Source of the DNA: Siphonobacter curvatus
Lineage (GTDB): Bacteria > Bacteroidota > Bacteroidia > Cytophagales > Spirosomataceae
Length of the DNA: 64,000 nucleotides
Assembly (NCBI RefSeq): GCF_002943425.1
Contig: NZ_PTRA01000006.1
Coordinates: forward strand, 186,001-250,000
Direction: 5' to 3'
Part shown: positions 1 through 10,120 of the stretch, piece after piece
Layout: every line of letters begins with the position of its first letter
Numbering within the stretch: the stretch's first letter is position 1
Program-made: the position numbers and the translations under genes
The notes under the pieces: model-generated
Database searches by the model: none
What the model was told of the DNA's origin: nothing
The model's input: the letters and a program-made list of their open reading frames with translations, nothing else

Positions 1-2
1 GG

Positions 3-1316
3 ATTCAACCGGGTACCACCGCTTTTGATTCGGAAGTTAGTCGTTTGCGAGCTATTAATAACTGGGATATTGGGGCGGCCCTGCGGGTAAAATCCTGGCT
101 GTATCACGGGGAAGCTCAACTGGAAGTCAGTCGCCTGCTGGGCCCTACGTTTCGGGAAAAAACAGGTCTTCATCTCTTAGCCGGAGGCGATTTTCGGGAA
201 TATGTTGTCTTCCCCGATGGTAACTATTTTATCAATCCCGATGGTACGGATCGGAATCTTCAATATCGCAAAGCGGGCGGATTTGTGCAGGCTTCGCGGA
301 TGTTCTGGGGCGAGCGGTTAAAGTTAACCGGCTCCCTACGTCTGGATAAAAATCAGTATTTTACGCCGCGACTAAATCCCTTGGTAACGGCCGTTTATTC
401 GCCCGCGGCCGAACAGTATGTACGAGCTTCGTACCAGACGGGCTATCGATACCCGTCGCTGTTCGAAGCTTTTTCCAATGTTAATTCGGGCGGGGTGAAA
501 CGGGTAGGAGGACTGAAGGTGATGTCGCAGGGCATTTTCGAACGTTCCTATTTCCGTACCTCCATCGATGCGTTTCAAACGGCAATCAATACCGACGTTA
601 ATACCAATCAACTGACTACCGAACAGGCCATTCAGAAAAACAAGGGCTTACTACGGAAAAACACCTACACCTACCTGCAACCCGAACAGGTGAACAGTCT
701 GGAAGTGGGGTATCGGGGCCTGTTTTTCAAAAAACGTCTATACATCGACGTTGATTTTTACTACAACGTGTATCGGAATTTCATCGCTCAGGTCGAAGCC
801 AACATTCCAAAAAAATCCAATCCTGATTCACTGGCCTATTACCTGGCCGACCGGACCCAGCAGGACCGCTATCGGCTCTGGACCAACTCAAAAACCCGGG
901 TGTATAATTACGGCTCCAGCGTAGGAATTCGGTATGCCCTGGTACGTGAATGGACCGTAACTGGAAATGCCTCGCTGGCTCGCCTGGACCGGACAGATCA
1001 GGGAGACGGTCTCGAAGAAGCTTTCAATACGCCCCAATGGATTACTAATGTTGGGTTGGCAAATCCAACCTTGTGGAAGTCATTCGGTTTTTCAGTGAAT
1101 TATAAATACCAAAGTGCCTTTCTCTGGCAATCGTCCCTGGCAACGGGGCAGGTGCCCGCCATTCATACGTTTGATGCTCAGGTGAGCTATGATTTCTTCT
1201 GGTTGTTGGTAAAAGTAGGAGGTACGAACGTGTTTAACCGCCCGTACACCACCTTCAAGGCTGGTCCCAGTGTGGGAGGACTGTATTACACGTCGCTCGT
1301 ACTAAAAGCCTGGTAA
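3..1316 (+). CDS. TonB-dependent outer-membrane receptor, C-terminal part (5' end outside window)
   Basis: This is the beta-barrel half of a TonB-dependent receptor. The frame is open from base 3, so the TTG at 45 is an internal codon and not a start. The product ends in a typical outer-membrane aromatic C-terminus (SLVLKAW) and is full of alternating aromatic strands, with motifs common in this family such as 'YRYPSLFEAF' and 'NVFNRPYTTF'. The signal peptide, carboxypeptidase-like domain and plug must lie upstream of the window. The substrate cannot be told from this fragment. It ends convergently with the NmrA-like gene, 77 bases away, and I see no clear hairpin between them. Confidence 0.85.
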   Translation: MQPGTTAFDSEVSRLRAINNWDIGAALRVKSWLYHGEAQLEVSRLLGPTFREKTGLHLLAGGDFREYVVFPDGNYFINPDGTDRNLQYRKAGGFVQASRMFWGERLKLTGSLRLDKNQYFTPRLNPLVTAVYSPAAEQYVRASYQTGYRYPSLFEAFSNVNSGGVKRVGGLKVMSQGIFERSYFRTSIDAFQTAINTDVNTNQLTTEQAIQKNKGLLRKNTYTYLQPEQVNSLEVGYRGLFFKKRLYIDVDFYYNVYRNFIAQVEANIPKKSNPDSLAYYLADRTQQDRYRLWTNSKTRVYNYGSSVGIRYALVREWTVTGNASLARLDRTDQGDGLEEAFNTPQWITNVGLANPTLWKSFGFSVNYKYQSAFLWQSSLATGQVPAIHTFDAQVSYDFFWLLVKVGGTNVFNRPYTTFKAGPSVGGLYYTSLVLKAW

Positions 1317-1393
1317 GAAGAAGTGCGTAAACGATGGAATAGGCATTTTCTGCAAGGCTGTACCAAGGGCGAAACTCACCAAAAGGAGGGGAT

Positions 1394-2227
1394 TCATACG
1401 GAAGGAGTCCATAGTCCCGAGGCCGCCGTTCGCTCAGCATAGGCGTCAAAAACAATAGGCGGGCGACCCAGTATTTGTGCTACGTCAGGAGTTAGCGAGG
1501 CGTTTCGACCGTCGAGTACCTCGCTGAACAGATACGCAAGTAAGGCTATCATTTCGGGCGGCGTACCTAGATCCTGCAAGGCGGACAGGTACGATTCCAG
1601 CGGAATTGTTTCGTAAGAGATTGATCGGTCGGTGTAGCGGGCAATCGTCTGAACAGCCTCGGCAAAGGTAAGCAGGCGAGGACCCGTCAATTCATAGACT
1701 CGTCCCGTATGCTGGGGCTGCGTCAGAGCGGCTACGGCCACTTCGGCAATATCATCGGCATCGATAAATGGCTCCCCAACGTCCGCTACCGGCAAGACCA
1801 GCTGGCCTTGCTGTATACTTTCCAGAAAAAAACTTTCGCTAAAATTCTGATGAAACCAGCTCGCTCGCAACACAGTCCATTCGACGCCAGCGTTCATGAC
1901 GATTTGTTCGCACCGTTCAGCGGCTTCCTCTCCCCGGCCGGAAAGGAGGACTAGTCGACGAATCCCCGCCTGCACGGCCTTTTCCACAAACGAACGAATG
2001 ATGTCAAACGCTTCGGGAATGGCCAGATCGGGCTGAAAGCTGATGTACACGGCTTTCACGCCGCTAAGTACGGCGGGCCAGGTGGTAGCGTCATACCAGT
2101 CAAAGGCGGGTTGGTTGCGACGCGACCCGATTCGTACGGGAAAGTTCTGATTATGAAGGCGTTCAACGATCCGGTGGCCGGTTTTTCCGGTTCCTCCCAG
2201 CACGAGAATAGGATTGCTAATGTGCAT
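1394..2227 (-). CDS. NmrA-like NAD(P)-binding oxidoreductase
   Basis: The 277-residue protein is an atypical short-chain dehydrogenase of the NmrA/NAD(P)H-binding group. The N-terminus carries the Rossmann loop GGTGKTG at about residues 11-17 directly after a hydrophobic strand. A middle region resembles the 'LLSGRGEEAAERCEQ' segment seen in quinone-oxidoreductase-like members, and the canonical YxxxK is not evident, as is usual for NmrA proteins. The length is normal for the family. It lies 89 bases downstream of an AraC regulator on the same strand, so co-transcription or local control is plausible. A 6-bp inverted repeat at 2250-2267 sits just upstream of the start. The substrate is unknown. 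Confidence 0.85.
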   Translation of the reverse strand: MHISNPILVLGGTGKTGHRIVERLHNQNFPVRIGSRRNQPAFDWYDATTWPAVLSGVKAVYISFQPDLAIPEAFDIIRSFVEKAVQAGIRRLVLLSGRGEEAAERCEQIVMNAGVEWTVLRASWFHQNFSESFFLESIQQGQLVLPVADVGEPFIDADDIAEVAVAALTQPQHTGRVYELTGPRLLTFAEAVQTIARYTDRSISYETIPLESYLSALQDLGTPPEMIALLAYLFSEVLDGRNASLTPDVAQILGRPPIVFDAYAERTAASGLWTPSV

Positions 2228-2316
2228 GTTTGCAGCGTTTACGAGTGAAAGCTTCCCTGGAGAAGCTGCTTCAAAAGTATCCCATTGAAAAACGCGGCCC
2301 TAGAACAAAACCGACA

Positions 2317-3132
2317 CTAGAAGGGCGAACTCGAAAAATTACCGAGAATCTGGCTGTTTTCCCGAAGATATGACTGGGGTGAAAGACCCGCGAAGGTCTG
2401 AAAAGCCCGAATAAAATGTGACTGGTCGGCGTACCCGCGATCAAAGGCTACGTCGGAAAGCTTTGTGTATCGATTGTGATTCAGTTGTTCCACCGAGCTT
2501 TGAAAGCGGTAAATACTGGCCCATAATTTAGGCGAAAGGCCAACGTAGTGCTTAAACCGGCGCTCCAAACTTCGTTCGGAAAGCCCCGTCTGCTGTTGCA
2601 GCACCTTCATGGATAGATCGCCCTTTTGCTGATGAATTAGTTGCAAAGCCTGATGTAGCGTAGGATCAGGAGTCGCGGATGTTTGTTGTGAACGTTGAAC
2701 GAGGTATGCTGACAGAAGATCAATTTGGTTAAACACCGTTGCCTGAAGCATGAGCTGCTCAGACAGATGCTGCGTTTGAGGAATGGACAGCTCTTCCAAA
2801 CCCAGACAGCGGTCCGTTAGAGTCGAAGCATCCAACTGGAAAAGGGTTTTCAACGCGTGCGGATAAAAGCAAAAGCCAATTACGCGAAAGCTACCGGGAA
2901 AATGCAACTGCGTGTACTGCGTAGCCGGTCCATAGAGGTACAAGGGGGGGAGGGGCTTCTCGTATTGATAGAATGAACCACTTTCGGACTGCTGAAAGAT
3001 GAGGCCGGGACAGCCATCTGCCAGTACGCGGAACGTCGGCCCGGATACCTGCGATACGGGCGTTTCGAGGTACCAGATCGCCTGCACATACGCAGCAAGG
3101 GCGGGTGGGGGAGCGACAAATTGATAAGCCAT
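2317..3132 (-). CDS. AraC family transcriptional regulator (DUF6597-like N-terminus)
   Basis: The 271-residue DNA-binding regulator has a C-terminal AraC double helix-turn-helix at about residues 165-265, with the motifs 'LQQQTGLSERSLERRFKHY' and 'VAFDRGYADQSHFIRAF'. The N-terminal 150 residues start 'MAYQFVAPPPALAAYVQAIW', which resembles the DUF6597 sensing domain seen in many Bacteroidota AraC proteins. The ligand is unknown. The gene precedes the NmrA-like oxidoreductase on the same strand, so that gene is the natural candidate target. A 16-bp perfect inverted repeat (3170-3211) lies 38 bases upstream of the start codon and could be an operator or the terminator of the gene behind it. Confidence 0.9.
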   Translation of the reverse strand: MAYQFVAPPPALAAYVQAIWYLETPVSQVSGPTFRVLADGCPGLIFQQSESGSFYQYEKPLPPLYLYGPATQYTQLHFPGSFRVIGFCFYPHALKTLFQLDASTLTDRCLGLEELSIPQTQHLSEQLMLQATVFNQIDLLSAYLVQRSQQTSATPDPTLHQALQLIHQQKGDLSMKVLQQQTGLSERSLERRFKHYVGLSPKLWASIYRFQSSVEQLNHNRYTKLSDVAFDRGYADQSHFIRAFQTFAGLSPQSYLRENSQILGNFSSSPF

Positions 3133-3445
3133 ACGAACGAAGAATAGAAGTACGCGAATCCGTAAGAAGGCAGGGAGTACTCCTTATTTATAAGAAAGGA
3201 GTACTCCCTGCAATCGTCGGGTCCCAGACTTAGTAGTTCAGCGAGTTTCCTAAAACCTGTGCGAGATACGGCTTAATCCTAATTCTCAAAAGCGAAGTCG
3301 GATGAACGGAACTTGAGGCCAAGCTATTAAGCTTTCAGTAAGCTTACTGGCATTCCGTAATACCTCAAATTTTCAGCGTTAAAAAAAGCACTAAAAACAG
3401 ATTCAAAAACGGCGTTTATAAAGTCAAACAAAGCTCTGCTAATCT
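3133..3445. other. Intergenic region with one strong hairpin
   Basis: This 313-base stretch separates the end of the beta-helix gene from the start of the AraC gene, both on the minus strand. Apart from the perfect inverted repeat at 3170-3211 I see no gene or recognisable RNA in it. Confidence 0.6.
3170..3211. terminator. Perfect 16-bp inverted repeat, terminator or operator
   Basis: The arms 3170-3185 and 3196-3211 are exact reverse complements, with a 10-base A/T-rich loop. Each arm contains the smaller palindrome GGAGTACTCC. The hairpin lies 235 bases after the beta-helix gene and 38 bases before the AraC start, so termination of the former and control of the latter are both possible. 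Confidence 0.5.
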
Positions 3446-6400
3446 TTATTTTATTAATTTCTTGATGTACACTTTGCCCTCGCGTTGAATCTTGACCAGA
3501 TATGTGCCCGAAGGTATGGCCCCAATCTGTACGGCTACCTGCTGCGTAGGGGAGCTGATAAAAGTTTGTTCGGGGATTACAATCCGACCTTGGGTTGTGA
3601 GAACACTGACTTGTACCGGGGTTGAGCGATCTTCCTGGAATCGCAAATGCATCAGTTGCGGGGCCGGGTTCGGGTACAGGTCGATTTGAAGGATGTCCTG
3701 GCAAGCCTGTTGCAGGGATATAATCGAACTGTAAGCGTAGGATTGATCTTCATCCAGAATTTTGAGGCGGAAATAATTGATTCCTTCGCTGGAAATCAAG
3801 GAGAGCATGGAGTAATTGTTCCGGGATTTTCCGGTGGGCAAAGCGAAAGTAAAGGGTACAAAATGCTTTCCGTCCGCACTCTGCTCGATGATGAATCGAT
3901 TGATGTTCCGTTCATCGGCCGTTTTCCAGCGAAACCGAATATTACAATTTTCATCAGCAGCTGAAAAATGAAGCAGGCGTAAAGGCAGGGGACCACTTAT
4001 CTGTTTTTGCAAAATAACTGAACTGAAGGGTAACACCGTGTAAGTTCCTGTGTACGTCGCTCCCCGTACATCCGTATAGGTCTCGCCGCCTAAATTGACC
4101 GTTCGACTAGTACTATCGGCGTTTACTTCAAAACGAACGTAATTGGTCGGATCATTTTCCGTGACTTCGAGTTCGCTGAAAACGATATTATCCAGCCAGA
4201 TTTTGCTTTGCGGATCGTGTAAAGTTAAACTCAGAAAGGTATTGTCGTTGGTATAGTTAGGGCTAAGCAATAACTCGACTTCCGTACGTGTAGTTGACAA
4301 CGTCACTGTTTTTAGTTTACAAACGCCAAAATTTGAAGAGGCTGAAGATAAGAGAGCCACCTGTAACGCCGTAGTATCCCGACTGCCTTTGGCCGAAAAT
4401 CTCAGCCGGTAGTACTTGCCAAAGGTAATCGTACCAACATTGATAACGGCCCGGGATGATTTCGTTGTCGTGGTATCCGTCAGGTTCAACCGCAACGATC
4501 CGCCATCTAACTGTCCCGTATTGTCCCAGGCGGGAGCACTGGTGCCACTGGCGGGCGTAAGCGTATAAGCTGTTGTTCCGGTGGTAAGTCCGGTATTGAA
4601 CTGGCTATTATTGCTGACTGTAATGCGGTTAGGCCCTTCGGATTGTACAACCACGGGCGACTGGTACGTCTGTCCATACACCCCATGAGTATCATACGAA
4701 AGCTGCTGCCACTGGTTGAGGGTCAAGGCTTTCGAAACGCGAGGGGTAGTGGCCGTCGTGACGGTTTGCACAAAGGTGGGGTCTTTCTCGAAGGGTTGGC
4801 TGTAATAGTTGCTGTCCAGCGTACCCACTAAAGGCAGATACACCGCACTGCCGGTTTGTACCAGTCCACCCTGCTGATTGAGCGACCGAGCGTAGAAAAT
4901 ATTACGGACTACCCGATGATTGCGGGAGGCGGGTTTGCTATCGGGAAAATAGCCGAAGCCGTACATGTTGTCGTAAAACGTATTGTTGCGTACGGTATGA
5001 CCTGACGTAGTAACGTTAAGCATCAGTCCGGCTCCCATCACCTGATAGACGGTATTGCCCTCCACCAGATTTCCCAAACTATTCCCATCCATATAAATGC
5101 CACAGGCGTAATTGGAATTGACAACGCGGGACGTAGTACCAAAAAGGTTGGGATACGCCTGGCTCACGACATTTCCAATCACCCGGTTGTTGCCGTAGCC
5201 GTACGTAGCCGGAGCAAAACCCTTGAACGTATAGATACCGCCTATGTCGCACTTGACCCGGGCAAAGTTGGAAACCTGATTGTTTTGAACCAGGAGATTA
5301 GTGCCCTCAAACCGGATGCCGCAATAGCCCACGCTGTCGATGACATTATTGGCAGCGGTTGCGTTTCGGCCTACTAGATTGATGGCGTTGTACTGATTGT
5401 TGTTCGGCTCACCCATACCCGCCCGCAGAGCCGTATTCAGGATGGTATTTCGGTTACAAACATAGTCGCGAGCAGTAATGAAAATGGCGTTGTTGTTAGT
5501 CTGGTTAAACGTATTGTCGGAAACAAGTACCTGTACGGCCCGGTTAACCAGCATCGCATTGTGATTATTATTAAACTGACAGGACTGAATGCGAATGTTT
5601 TGGGTAAGGCTACCCGCGGTACTATCGATCCGGATGCCATACTCATTGGCCTGGGTGAATACCAGTTGCTGAATGCTCAGGTGACTTTTTCCACTGGCAA
5701 AGAACGTACTACTCACCACTGGAGCCTCCGTCTGTAATTGATTAGGGTTTGTGGTAGAATAGAGGTAAACCTTTTTAGCCGATTGGTCGAAGTACCATTC
5801 GCCGGGCTGATCGAGTGTAGCCAGGTGATTTTGCAGGAAATAACCGTAACCCGCATTAATGGTATAATTTCCTACCCCCGGAGCCACAAAGGTGAGCGTA
5901 CTTCCGGTATGCGACTGAACCACGGGTTTGTTAAGCAAAAACAGATTTACCCGTACCACGGCGGTAGCACCCGTCCAGTCCTGTCCCGCCAGCGAGTTAT
6001 CGTTCAATATAGTATTGCCACTGCCGGACTGAATACGCAGATAACCCTGATTAGTAGCGTCAGCATTGGGGTAGCGACCGATCTGTTGGGACGTTCCATT
6101 GATGAAAAAATTATTCATGGCCGTAATCGAACCGGCGTAGTCCGCAACCCAGACGTTGCCTTGAAAAACGCTCCAGCCCGAAAGAGGCTGCGACCCGTTG
6201 ATGATTGGTCGCGATCCCGTGCCGTAGGCTCCGTATGTAATCGAAGCAGTAGCAGTACCGGATTTTTGTGGTAACAACTCACCCCGGAATACATCTCCCC
6301 GCCGGAATAAAATGCTGTCGCCGGGATTAAAAGTAGCGGCTATGGTATTGACTTTCGCCAGGGTTTTCCAGGGACTTTGTTGACTGAGCCCCGTGTTACT

Positions 6401-6499
6401 GTCATCATTGCCATCGGCGGAAACGTAATAGTTGACCTGAGCCTGGAGCAGCGTACAACTGACCAGCAGGAGTACCCCTAAGAAGTAATGCTTTTTCAT
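3446..6499 (-). CDS. Secreted right-handed beta-helix protein with T9SS sorting domain
   Basis: The 1017-residue protein begins with a clear signal peptide (about residues 1-20, cleaved after LLQAQ). It continues with the 'YYVSADGNDDSNTGLSQQSP' motif typical of pectate-lyase-like/DUF1565 beta-helix proteins. Residues of about 60-560 are rich in N- and V-rungs (for example 'VSDNTFNQTNNNAIFITARD'), as expected for a right-handed parallel beta-helix. A carbohydrate-binding-like beta-sandwich follows at roughly 610-790. The C-terminal 80 residues ('LYPNPAPQLMHLRFQ' to 'YLVKIQREGKVYIKKLIK') form a type A T9SS sorting domain. It is therefore probably exported across the outer membrane and kept at the cell surface or released. 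It is likely a polysaccharide lyase or hydrolase, but I cannot assign a substrate or catalytic residues. No enzyme partner lies beside it. Confidence 0.85.
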   Translation of the reverse strand: MKKHYFLGVLLLVSCTLLQAQVNYYVSADGNDDSNTGLSQQSPWKTLAKVNTIAATFNPGDSILFRRGDVFRGELLPQKSGTATASITYGAYGTGSRPIINGSQPLSGWSVFQGNVWVADYAGSITAMNNFFINGTSQQIGRYPNADATNQGYLRIQSGSGNTILNDNSLAGQDWTGATAVVRVNLFLLNKPVVQSHTGSTLTFVAPGVGNYTINAGYGYFLQNHLATLDQPGEWYFDQSAKKVYLYSTTNPNQLQTEAPVVSSTFFASGKSHLSIQQLVFTQANEYGIRIDSTAGSLTQNIRIQSCQFNNNHNAMLVNRAVQVLVSDNTFNQTNNNAIFITARDYVCNRNTILNTALRAGMGEPNNNQYNAINLVGRNATAANNVIDSVGYCGIRFEGTNLLVQNNQVSNFARVKCDIGGIYTFKGFAPATYGYGNNRVIGNVVSQAYPNLFGTTSRVVNSNYACGIYMDGNSLGNLVEGNTVYQVMGAGLMLNVTTSGHTVRNNTFYDNMYGFGYFPDSKPASRNHRVVRNIFYARSLNQQGGLVQTGSAVYLPLVGTLDSNYYSQPFEKDPTFVQTVTTATTPRVSKALTLNQWQQLSYDTHGVYGQTYQSPVVVQSEGPNRITVSNNSQFNTGLTTGTTAYTLTPASGTSAPAWDNTGQLDGGSLRLNLTDTTTTKSSRAVINVGTITFGKYYRLRFSAKGSRDTTALQVALLSSASSNFGVCKLKTVTLSTTRTEVELLLSPNYTNDNTFLSLTLHDPQSKIWLDNIVFSELEVTENDPTNYVRFEVNADSTSRTVNLGGETYTDVRGATYTGTYTVLPFSSVILQKQISGPLPLRLLHFSAADENCNIRFRWKTADERNINRFIIEQSADGKHFVPFTFALPTGKSRNNYSMLSLISSEGINYFRLKILDEDQSYAYSSIISLQQACQDILQIDLYPNPAPQLMHLRFQEDRSTPVQVSVLTTQGRIVIPEQTFISSPTQQVAVQIGAIPSGTYLVKIQREGKVYIKKLIK

Positions 6500-7194
6500 A
6501 AAAAAGGGTTTAGAGTGATACCGACGATAAAAATGACCGGGTCAGCAATTTTTCCAATTGTGTACAAGACCCTTACTGTATTTTCGACAGGGTACTTATA
6601 TCGTCTTATTTTGTATTGGAATCGTTCAAATATGCGGTGAAGTAACGCATACCCGCTGAATCAGAACCCGTGGAGATGGTGCAGATGTACTGAGAAATGT
6701 TGCAACCTGTGTTTTGAGGAGCTTAGACTTTCAAAATACTCGGAGTTTAATAGAATAGAAGCTAGGTAATGAAAAGATCAGGGCATGTTAAAGCGGTAAA
6801 AACGGTGTCTGCGGGAAGGTTACATCTATTACGGAGCACAAGCTCGCTTAGTCGTACGTCTTATCTGAGCAGTCAAATACTACACTGTTTATGAGGCTCG
6901 AATTTGCCTTTGTTAGGTCCACTATAATAATCGGCTATACGTATATCAATAAACGTCATGCTTATTATTCCCACAATAGAACGCCAGATAGGAAAGGTGA
7001 AAGGCAGTGAAACGTAAATAGCGAACAAACGCGGGCAATCCATCCAAAGCTACTCGGGTAAGAAGCGTGACAAGACTAAGGTTAAACGAGAAAACTGGAA
7101 AGATAATTCGATAAGAAACGGGAAAGCTTCTCTGACAGCCATTCCGAATACACGCTTTTTTTATTATTTTGTATAATTAATCGTTTGGAACATC
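6500..7194. other. Divergent intergenic region
   Basis: This 695-base region separates the minus-strand beta-helix gene from the plus-strand hybrid kinase and should hold promoters for both. I found no ORF of coding appearance, no tRNA and no convincing TAnnTTTG/TTG pair. Two similar A/T-rich stretches containing TTATTTTGTA (near 6604 and 7166) may be promoter remnants. Confidence 0.5.
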
Positions 7195-9924
7195 GTGCAT
7201 ATCATTCAGAAGCTAATACTTTTTGGTCTACTCGCTCTTTTCGTGGGATGTTCCTCTCAGGAGAAAGCAGAGAAATTTACTATTGGCTTTGCTCAGTGTA
7301 CCAATGGCGATGACTGGCGGAAGGCAATGCTTGAAGGCATGGAAAAAGAGCTTAGCTTTCATCCGGAAGTAAGGCTACTTATGAAAGATGCCCGCGATAA
7401 TAGTGAGCTTCAGGTGCGGCAAATTCGGGAATTACTGGCCGCCCACGTGGATCTACTGATCATCTCTCCTAATGAAGCTCAGCCCATCACACCGGTGGTA
7501 GAGGAAGTATTCAATCAAGGTATTCCGGTCATTATTGTGGATCGCCGAACTACGTCTAAACTATACACGGCTTACGTAGGGGGAGATAATCATCAGATTG
7601 GTCATACGGCTGGGTTGTACGTGGGAGAATTACTCCAGAAAAAAGGCCGAGTGTTGGAAGTTACGGGTACGCCCAGTGCTTCAGCCGCCAGTGATCGGCA
7701 TCAGGCCTTCGCCGCTACGCTGAAAAACTATCCGAACATTGACTTGGTAGCGAGTATGAATGGCGATTGGGAACAGGCTTTTGTCACGCAACGCTTACCC
7801 GATGTACTAGAAACGCACCCTAACATTGATTTAATCTTTGCTCAGAATGATCGCATGGCGTTGGGCGTCTACCAGGTTTGTAAAGCGATGGGGCTGGACA
7901 AGCGTATCAAAATTGTGGGCGTAGATGGGCTATCGGGCCCTAAGGGTGGATTACAGTTTGTTGAAGACGGCCTGTTTAAGGCTACGATTCTATATCCTAC
8001 GGGTGGAGAAGAAGCCATTCGAACGGCTCTTAAGGTGTTGCATCAGGAACCTTATGGGAAAGAAAACATCTTGGGTACCATGGTCATCGATTCGACGAAT
8101 GTGCACATTTTGAAGCAGCAGACAGAAAAGATCATTGATCAGCGGCAGGACATTCAGCAGCAGCAACTTCGAATCGAACAGCAAAATCGGATCTACAGTA
8201 GTCAGCAAACGGTATTATATATTTTAGGGGCTTCTCTGCTCACGGCTGTGGTCTTTGCCGGTATTGCCTATACTTCGCTCCGCTCGAATCGCCGGATTAC
8301 TCAGCAACTGAAGGCACAAAACGAAGAGATCTCCAACCAGAAAAATACGATTGCCGACCTTGCCGAGCAGGCTCGGCAGTCGACGGAAGCAAAACTCGGC
8401 TTTTTTACCAGTTTTTCCCACGAATTACGCACGCCGCTAACGCTGATTTTAAGTCCAGTACAGGAGTTACTTGCCGCCTCTGCTCCGGGAAGCTCCCAAC
8501 GGAAAGATCTGGAAGTTGTTCAGCGTAATGCCCATTGGCTGCTTAAACTAATCAACCAATTACTCGATTTTCGAAAAATTGAAGTAGGTAAGATGCCCAT
8601 TCAGGTGGCAGAAAGGGATCTGGTGGCTTTTACGGGTAATTTAGTACAAGCGTTTGAGAAAACGGCTCGGCAGCGAGGGATTGATTTGCGTTTTCTACCT
8701 TCAGAAGCCAGCATCATGGCTTGGTTTGATAATAATTTGTTGGATAAAGTGATTGTAAACCTATTATCCAACGCTTTTAAATTTACGCCAGATCAGGGTA
8801 AAATCACGGTAATCCTTCAGGTAGATACTCCCAAAGAAAGCATTCGATTGACCATTGAAGACAATGGGACCGGAATGACCGAGGAGCAGCAAACGCATGT
8901 ATTCGAATGGTTTTATCAGGGTACTACTGCAGCAACTGGTGGCTCGGGCATTGGACTGGCCTTAGCCAAAGAACTCATTCAACTCCACAATGGTACCATT
9001 AGCGTTCGCAGCCGAATTAACCAAGGAAGTACTTTTGAGATCAGTCTTCCTACCACGAAACCCATACTTGGTGAGAGGAGTCTTTTGCCTAGCGTGTTAC
9101 CTGATCCGTTAGATTGGTTAACGGAAACCTCCGCAGAAACCATAGCCGATGGCAACGCCGAAGCGGCTACGATATTAGTGATCGAAGATAATACAGAGCT
9201 TTTGGCCTTTTTGAAACGAAAGCTAAAACCCTCTTATCAAGTTAGTGAAGCATCCGATGGTACGGCCGGTCTACAAATGGCCTTTGATACATTGCCCGAT
9301 GTGATCGTATCAGACGTAACATTACCCGGAATGCAGGGTATTCAAGTGGTCGAAACCCTTAAACGAGATTGGCGAACTTCCCATATTCCAATCATTCTTT
9401 TGACAGCCCGTACCGCTCAAGAGCATCAACTCGAAGGCGTGCAGTCGGGGGCTGACCTCTACCTAACGAAACCCTTTGATCCGGCGTTTCTACTGGAAAG
9501 TATCAAAACGCTCTTAAGGAATCGACAACTGGTTCGAGATCATTTTCGGCGGGAATTATCCATCGATACCGCTGTACCTATTGCACAGACCAGCGATCGC
9601 AAGTTTATTCAAGATCTGACGGCTCTGATTGAAAAAAATATGACAAGGTCTGATCTGAGTGTAGAAGAATTAGCCCGGGAAATGGGCCTTTCTCGCGTAC
9701 AGCTCTATCGGAAAGTAAAGGCCTTGCTAGATTGTGGAGTAACGGATTTCATGCAAAACCTTCGACTAACTCATGCCCGGGAATTACTAGCCACTAAACC
9801 CATGAGCATTGCCGACGTAGCCTATCAGGTGGGCTTTTCATCCCCTACGTATTTTTCAACGGCCTTTAAAGCAAAGTACAATATGTCGCCCTCAGAGTTT
9901 AAGAATTTGAACCAACGTAAGTAA
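7195..9924 (+). CDS. Hybrid two-component sensor/regulator with sugar-binding periplasmic domain (fructan locus regulator)
   Basis: This 909-residue one-protein signalling system probably senses free fructose and switches on the genes downstream. Domains in order: N-terminal export signal with Cys19 (possible lipobox, FVGC); LacI/RbsB-type substrate-binding domain at about 27-300; coiled coil; membrane segment at about 343-364; HisKA with phospho-acceptor His409 (SFSHELRTP); HATPase with NLLSNAFKF, DNGTGM and GSGIGLALA; receiver with phospho-acceptor Asp707 (VSDVTLPGM); C-terminal AraC helix-turn-helix at about 805-905. The start is GTG. The architecture matches BT1754, the fructose sensor of B. 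thetaiotaomicron, and the gene precedes a GH32/fructokinase operon. Fructose as ligand is inferred from this context. Confidence 0.92.
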   Translation: MHIIQKLILFGLLALFVGCSSQEKAEKFTIGFAQCTNGDDWRKAMLEGMEKELSFHPEVRLLMKDARDNSELQVRQIRELLAAHVDLLIISPNEAQPITPVVEEVFNQGIPVIIVDRRTTSKLYTAYVGGDNHQIGHTAGLYVGELLQKKGRVLEVTGTPSASAASDRHQAFAATLKNYPNIDLVASMNGDWEQAFVTQRLPDVLETHPNIDLIFAQNDRMALGVYQVCKAMGLDKRIKIVGVDGLSGPKGGLQFVEDGLFKATILYPTGGEEAIRTALKVLHQEPYGKENILGTMVIDSTNVHILKQQTEKIIDQRQDIQQQQLRIEQQNRIYSSQQTVLYILGASLLTAVVFAGIAYTSLRSNRRITQQLKAQNEEISNQKNTIADLAEQARQSTEAKLGFFTSFSHELRTPLTLILSPVQELLAASAPGSSQRKDLEVVQRNAHWLLKLINQLLDFRKIEVGKMPIQVAERDLVAFTGNLVQAFEKTARQRGIDLRFLPSEASIMAWFDNNLLDKVIVNLLSNAFKFTPDQGKITVILQVDTPKESIRLTIEDNGTGMTEEQQTHVFEWFYQGTTAATGGSGIGLALAKELIQLHNGTISVRSRINQGSTFEISLPTTKPILGERSLLPSVLPDPLDWLTETSAETIADGNAEAATILVIEDNTELLAFLKRKLKPSYQVSEASDGTAGLQMAFDTLPDVIVSDVTLPGMQGIQVVETLKRDWRTSHIPIILLTARTAQEHQLEGVQSGADLYLTKPFDPAFLLESIKTLLRNRQLVRDHFRRELSIDTAVPIAQTSDRKFIQDLTALIEKNMTRSDLSVEELAREMGLSRVQLYRKVKALLDCGVTDFMQNLRLTHARELLATKPMSIADVAYQVGFSSPTYFSTAFKAKYNMSPSEFKNLNQRK

Positions 9925-9934
9925 CGATGTAACC

Positions 9935-9964
9935 TGAGTGAAAGTGAGGTTACGTGAGTGAAAG
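9935..9964 (+). promoter_or_regulatory. Tandem 10-bp direct repeat, candidate regulator binding site
   Basis: TGAGTGAAAG occurs twice, at 9935-9944 and 9955-9964, with a 20-base period. It lies just after the hybrid regulator's stop codon and about 155 bases before the transporter start. AraC-type DNA-binding domains commonly bind direct repeats on one helix face. Binding by the adjacent regulator is inferred. Confidence 0.45.
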
Positions 9965-10120
9965 ATTTATCGGTACAATTTAAGATTGAAAAAATGCAAT
10001 TTGTCTGATTTTAAGCTAGTTAAATCTGCTCGTCTGCTGCGTAACAAAGTTTAATTTTTTTGATATTAAGTTTAATTATCATAGGGGATCATCTGGCCAG
10101 TTTTGATCAAAAATTCCTCT

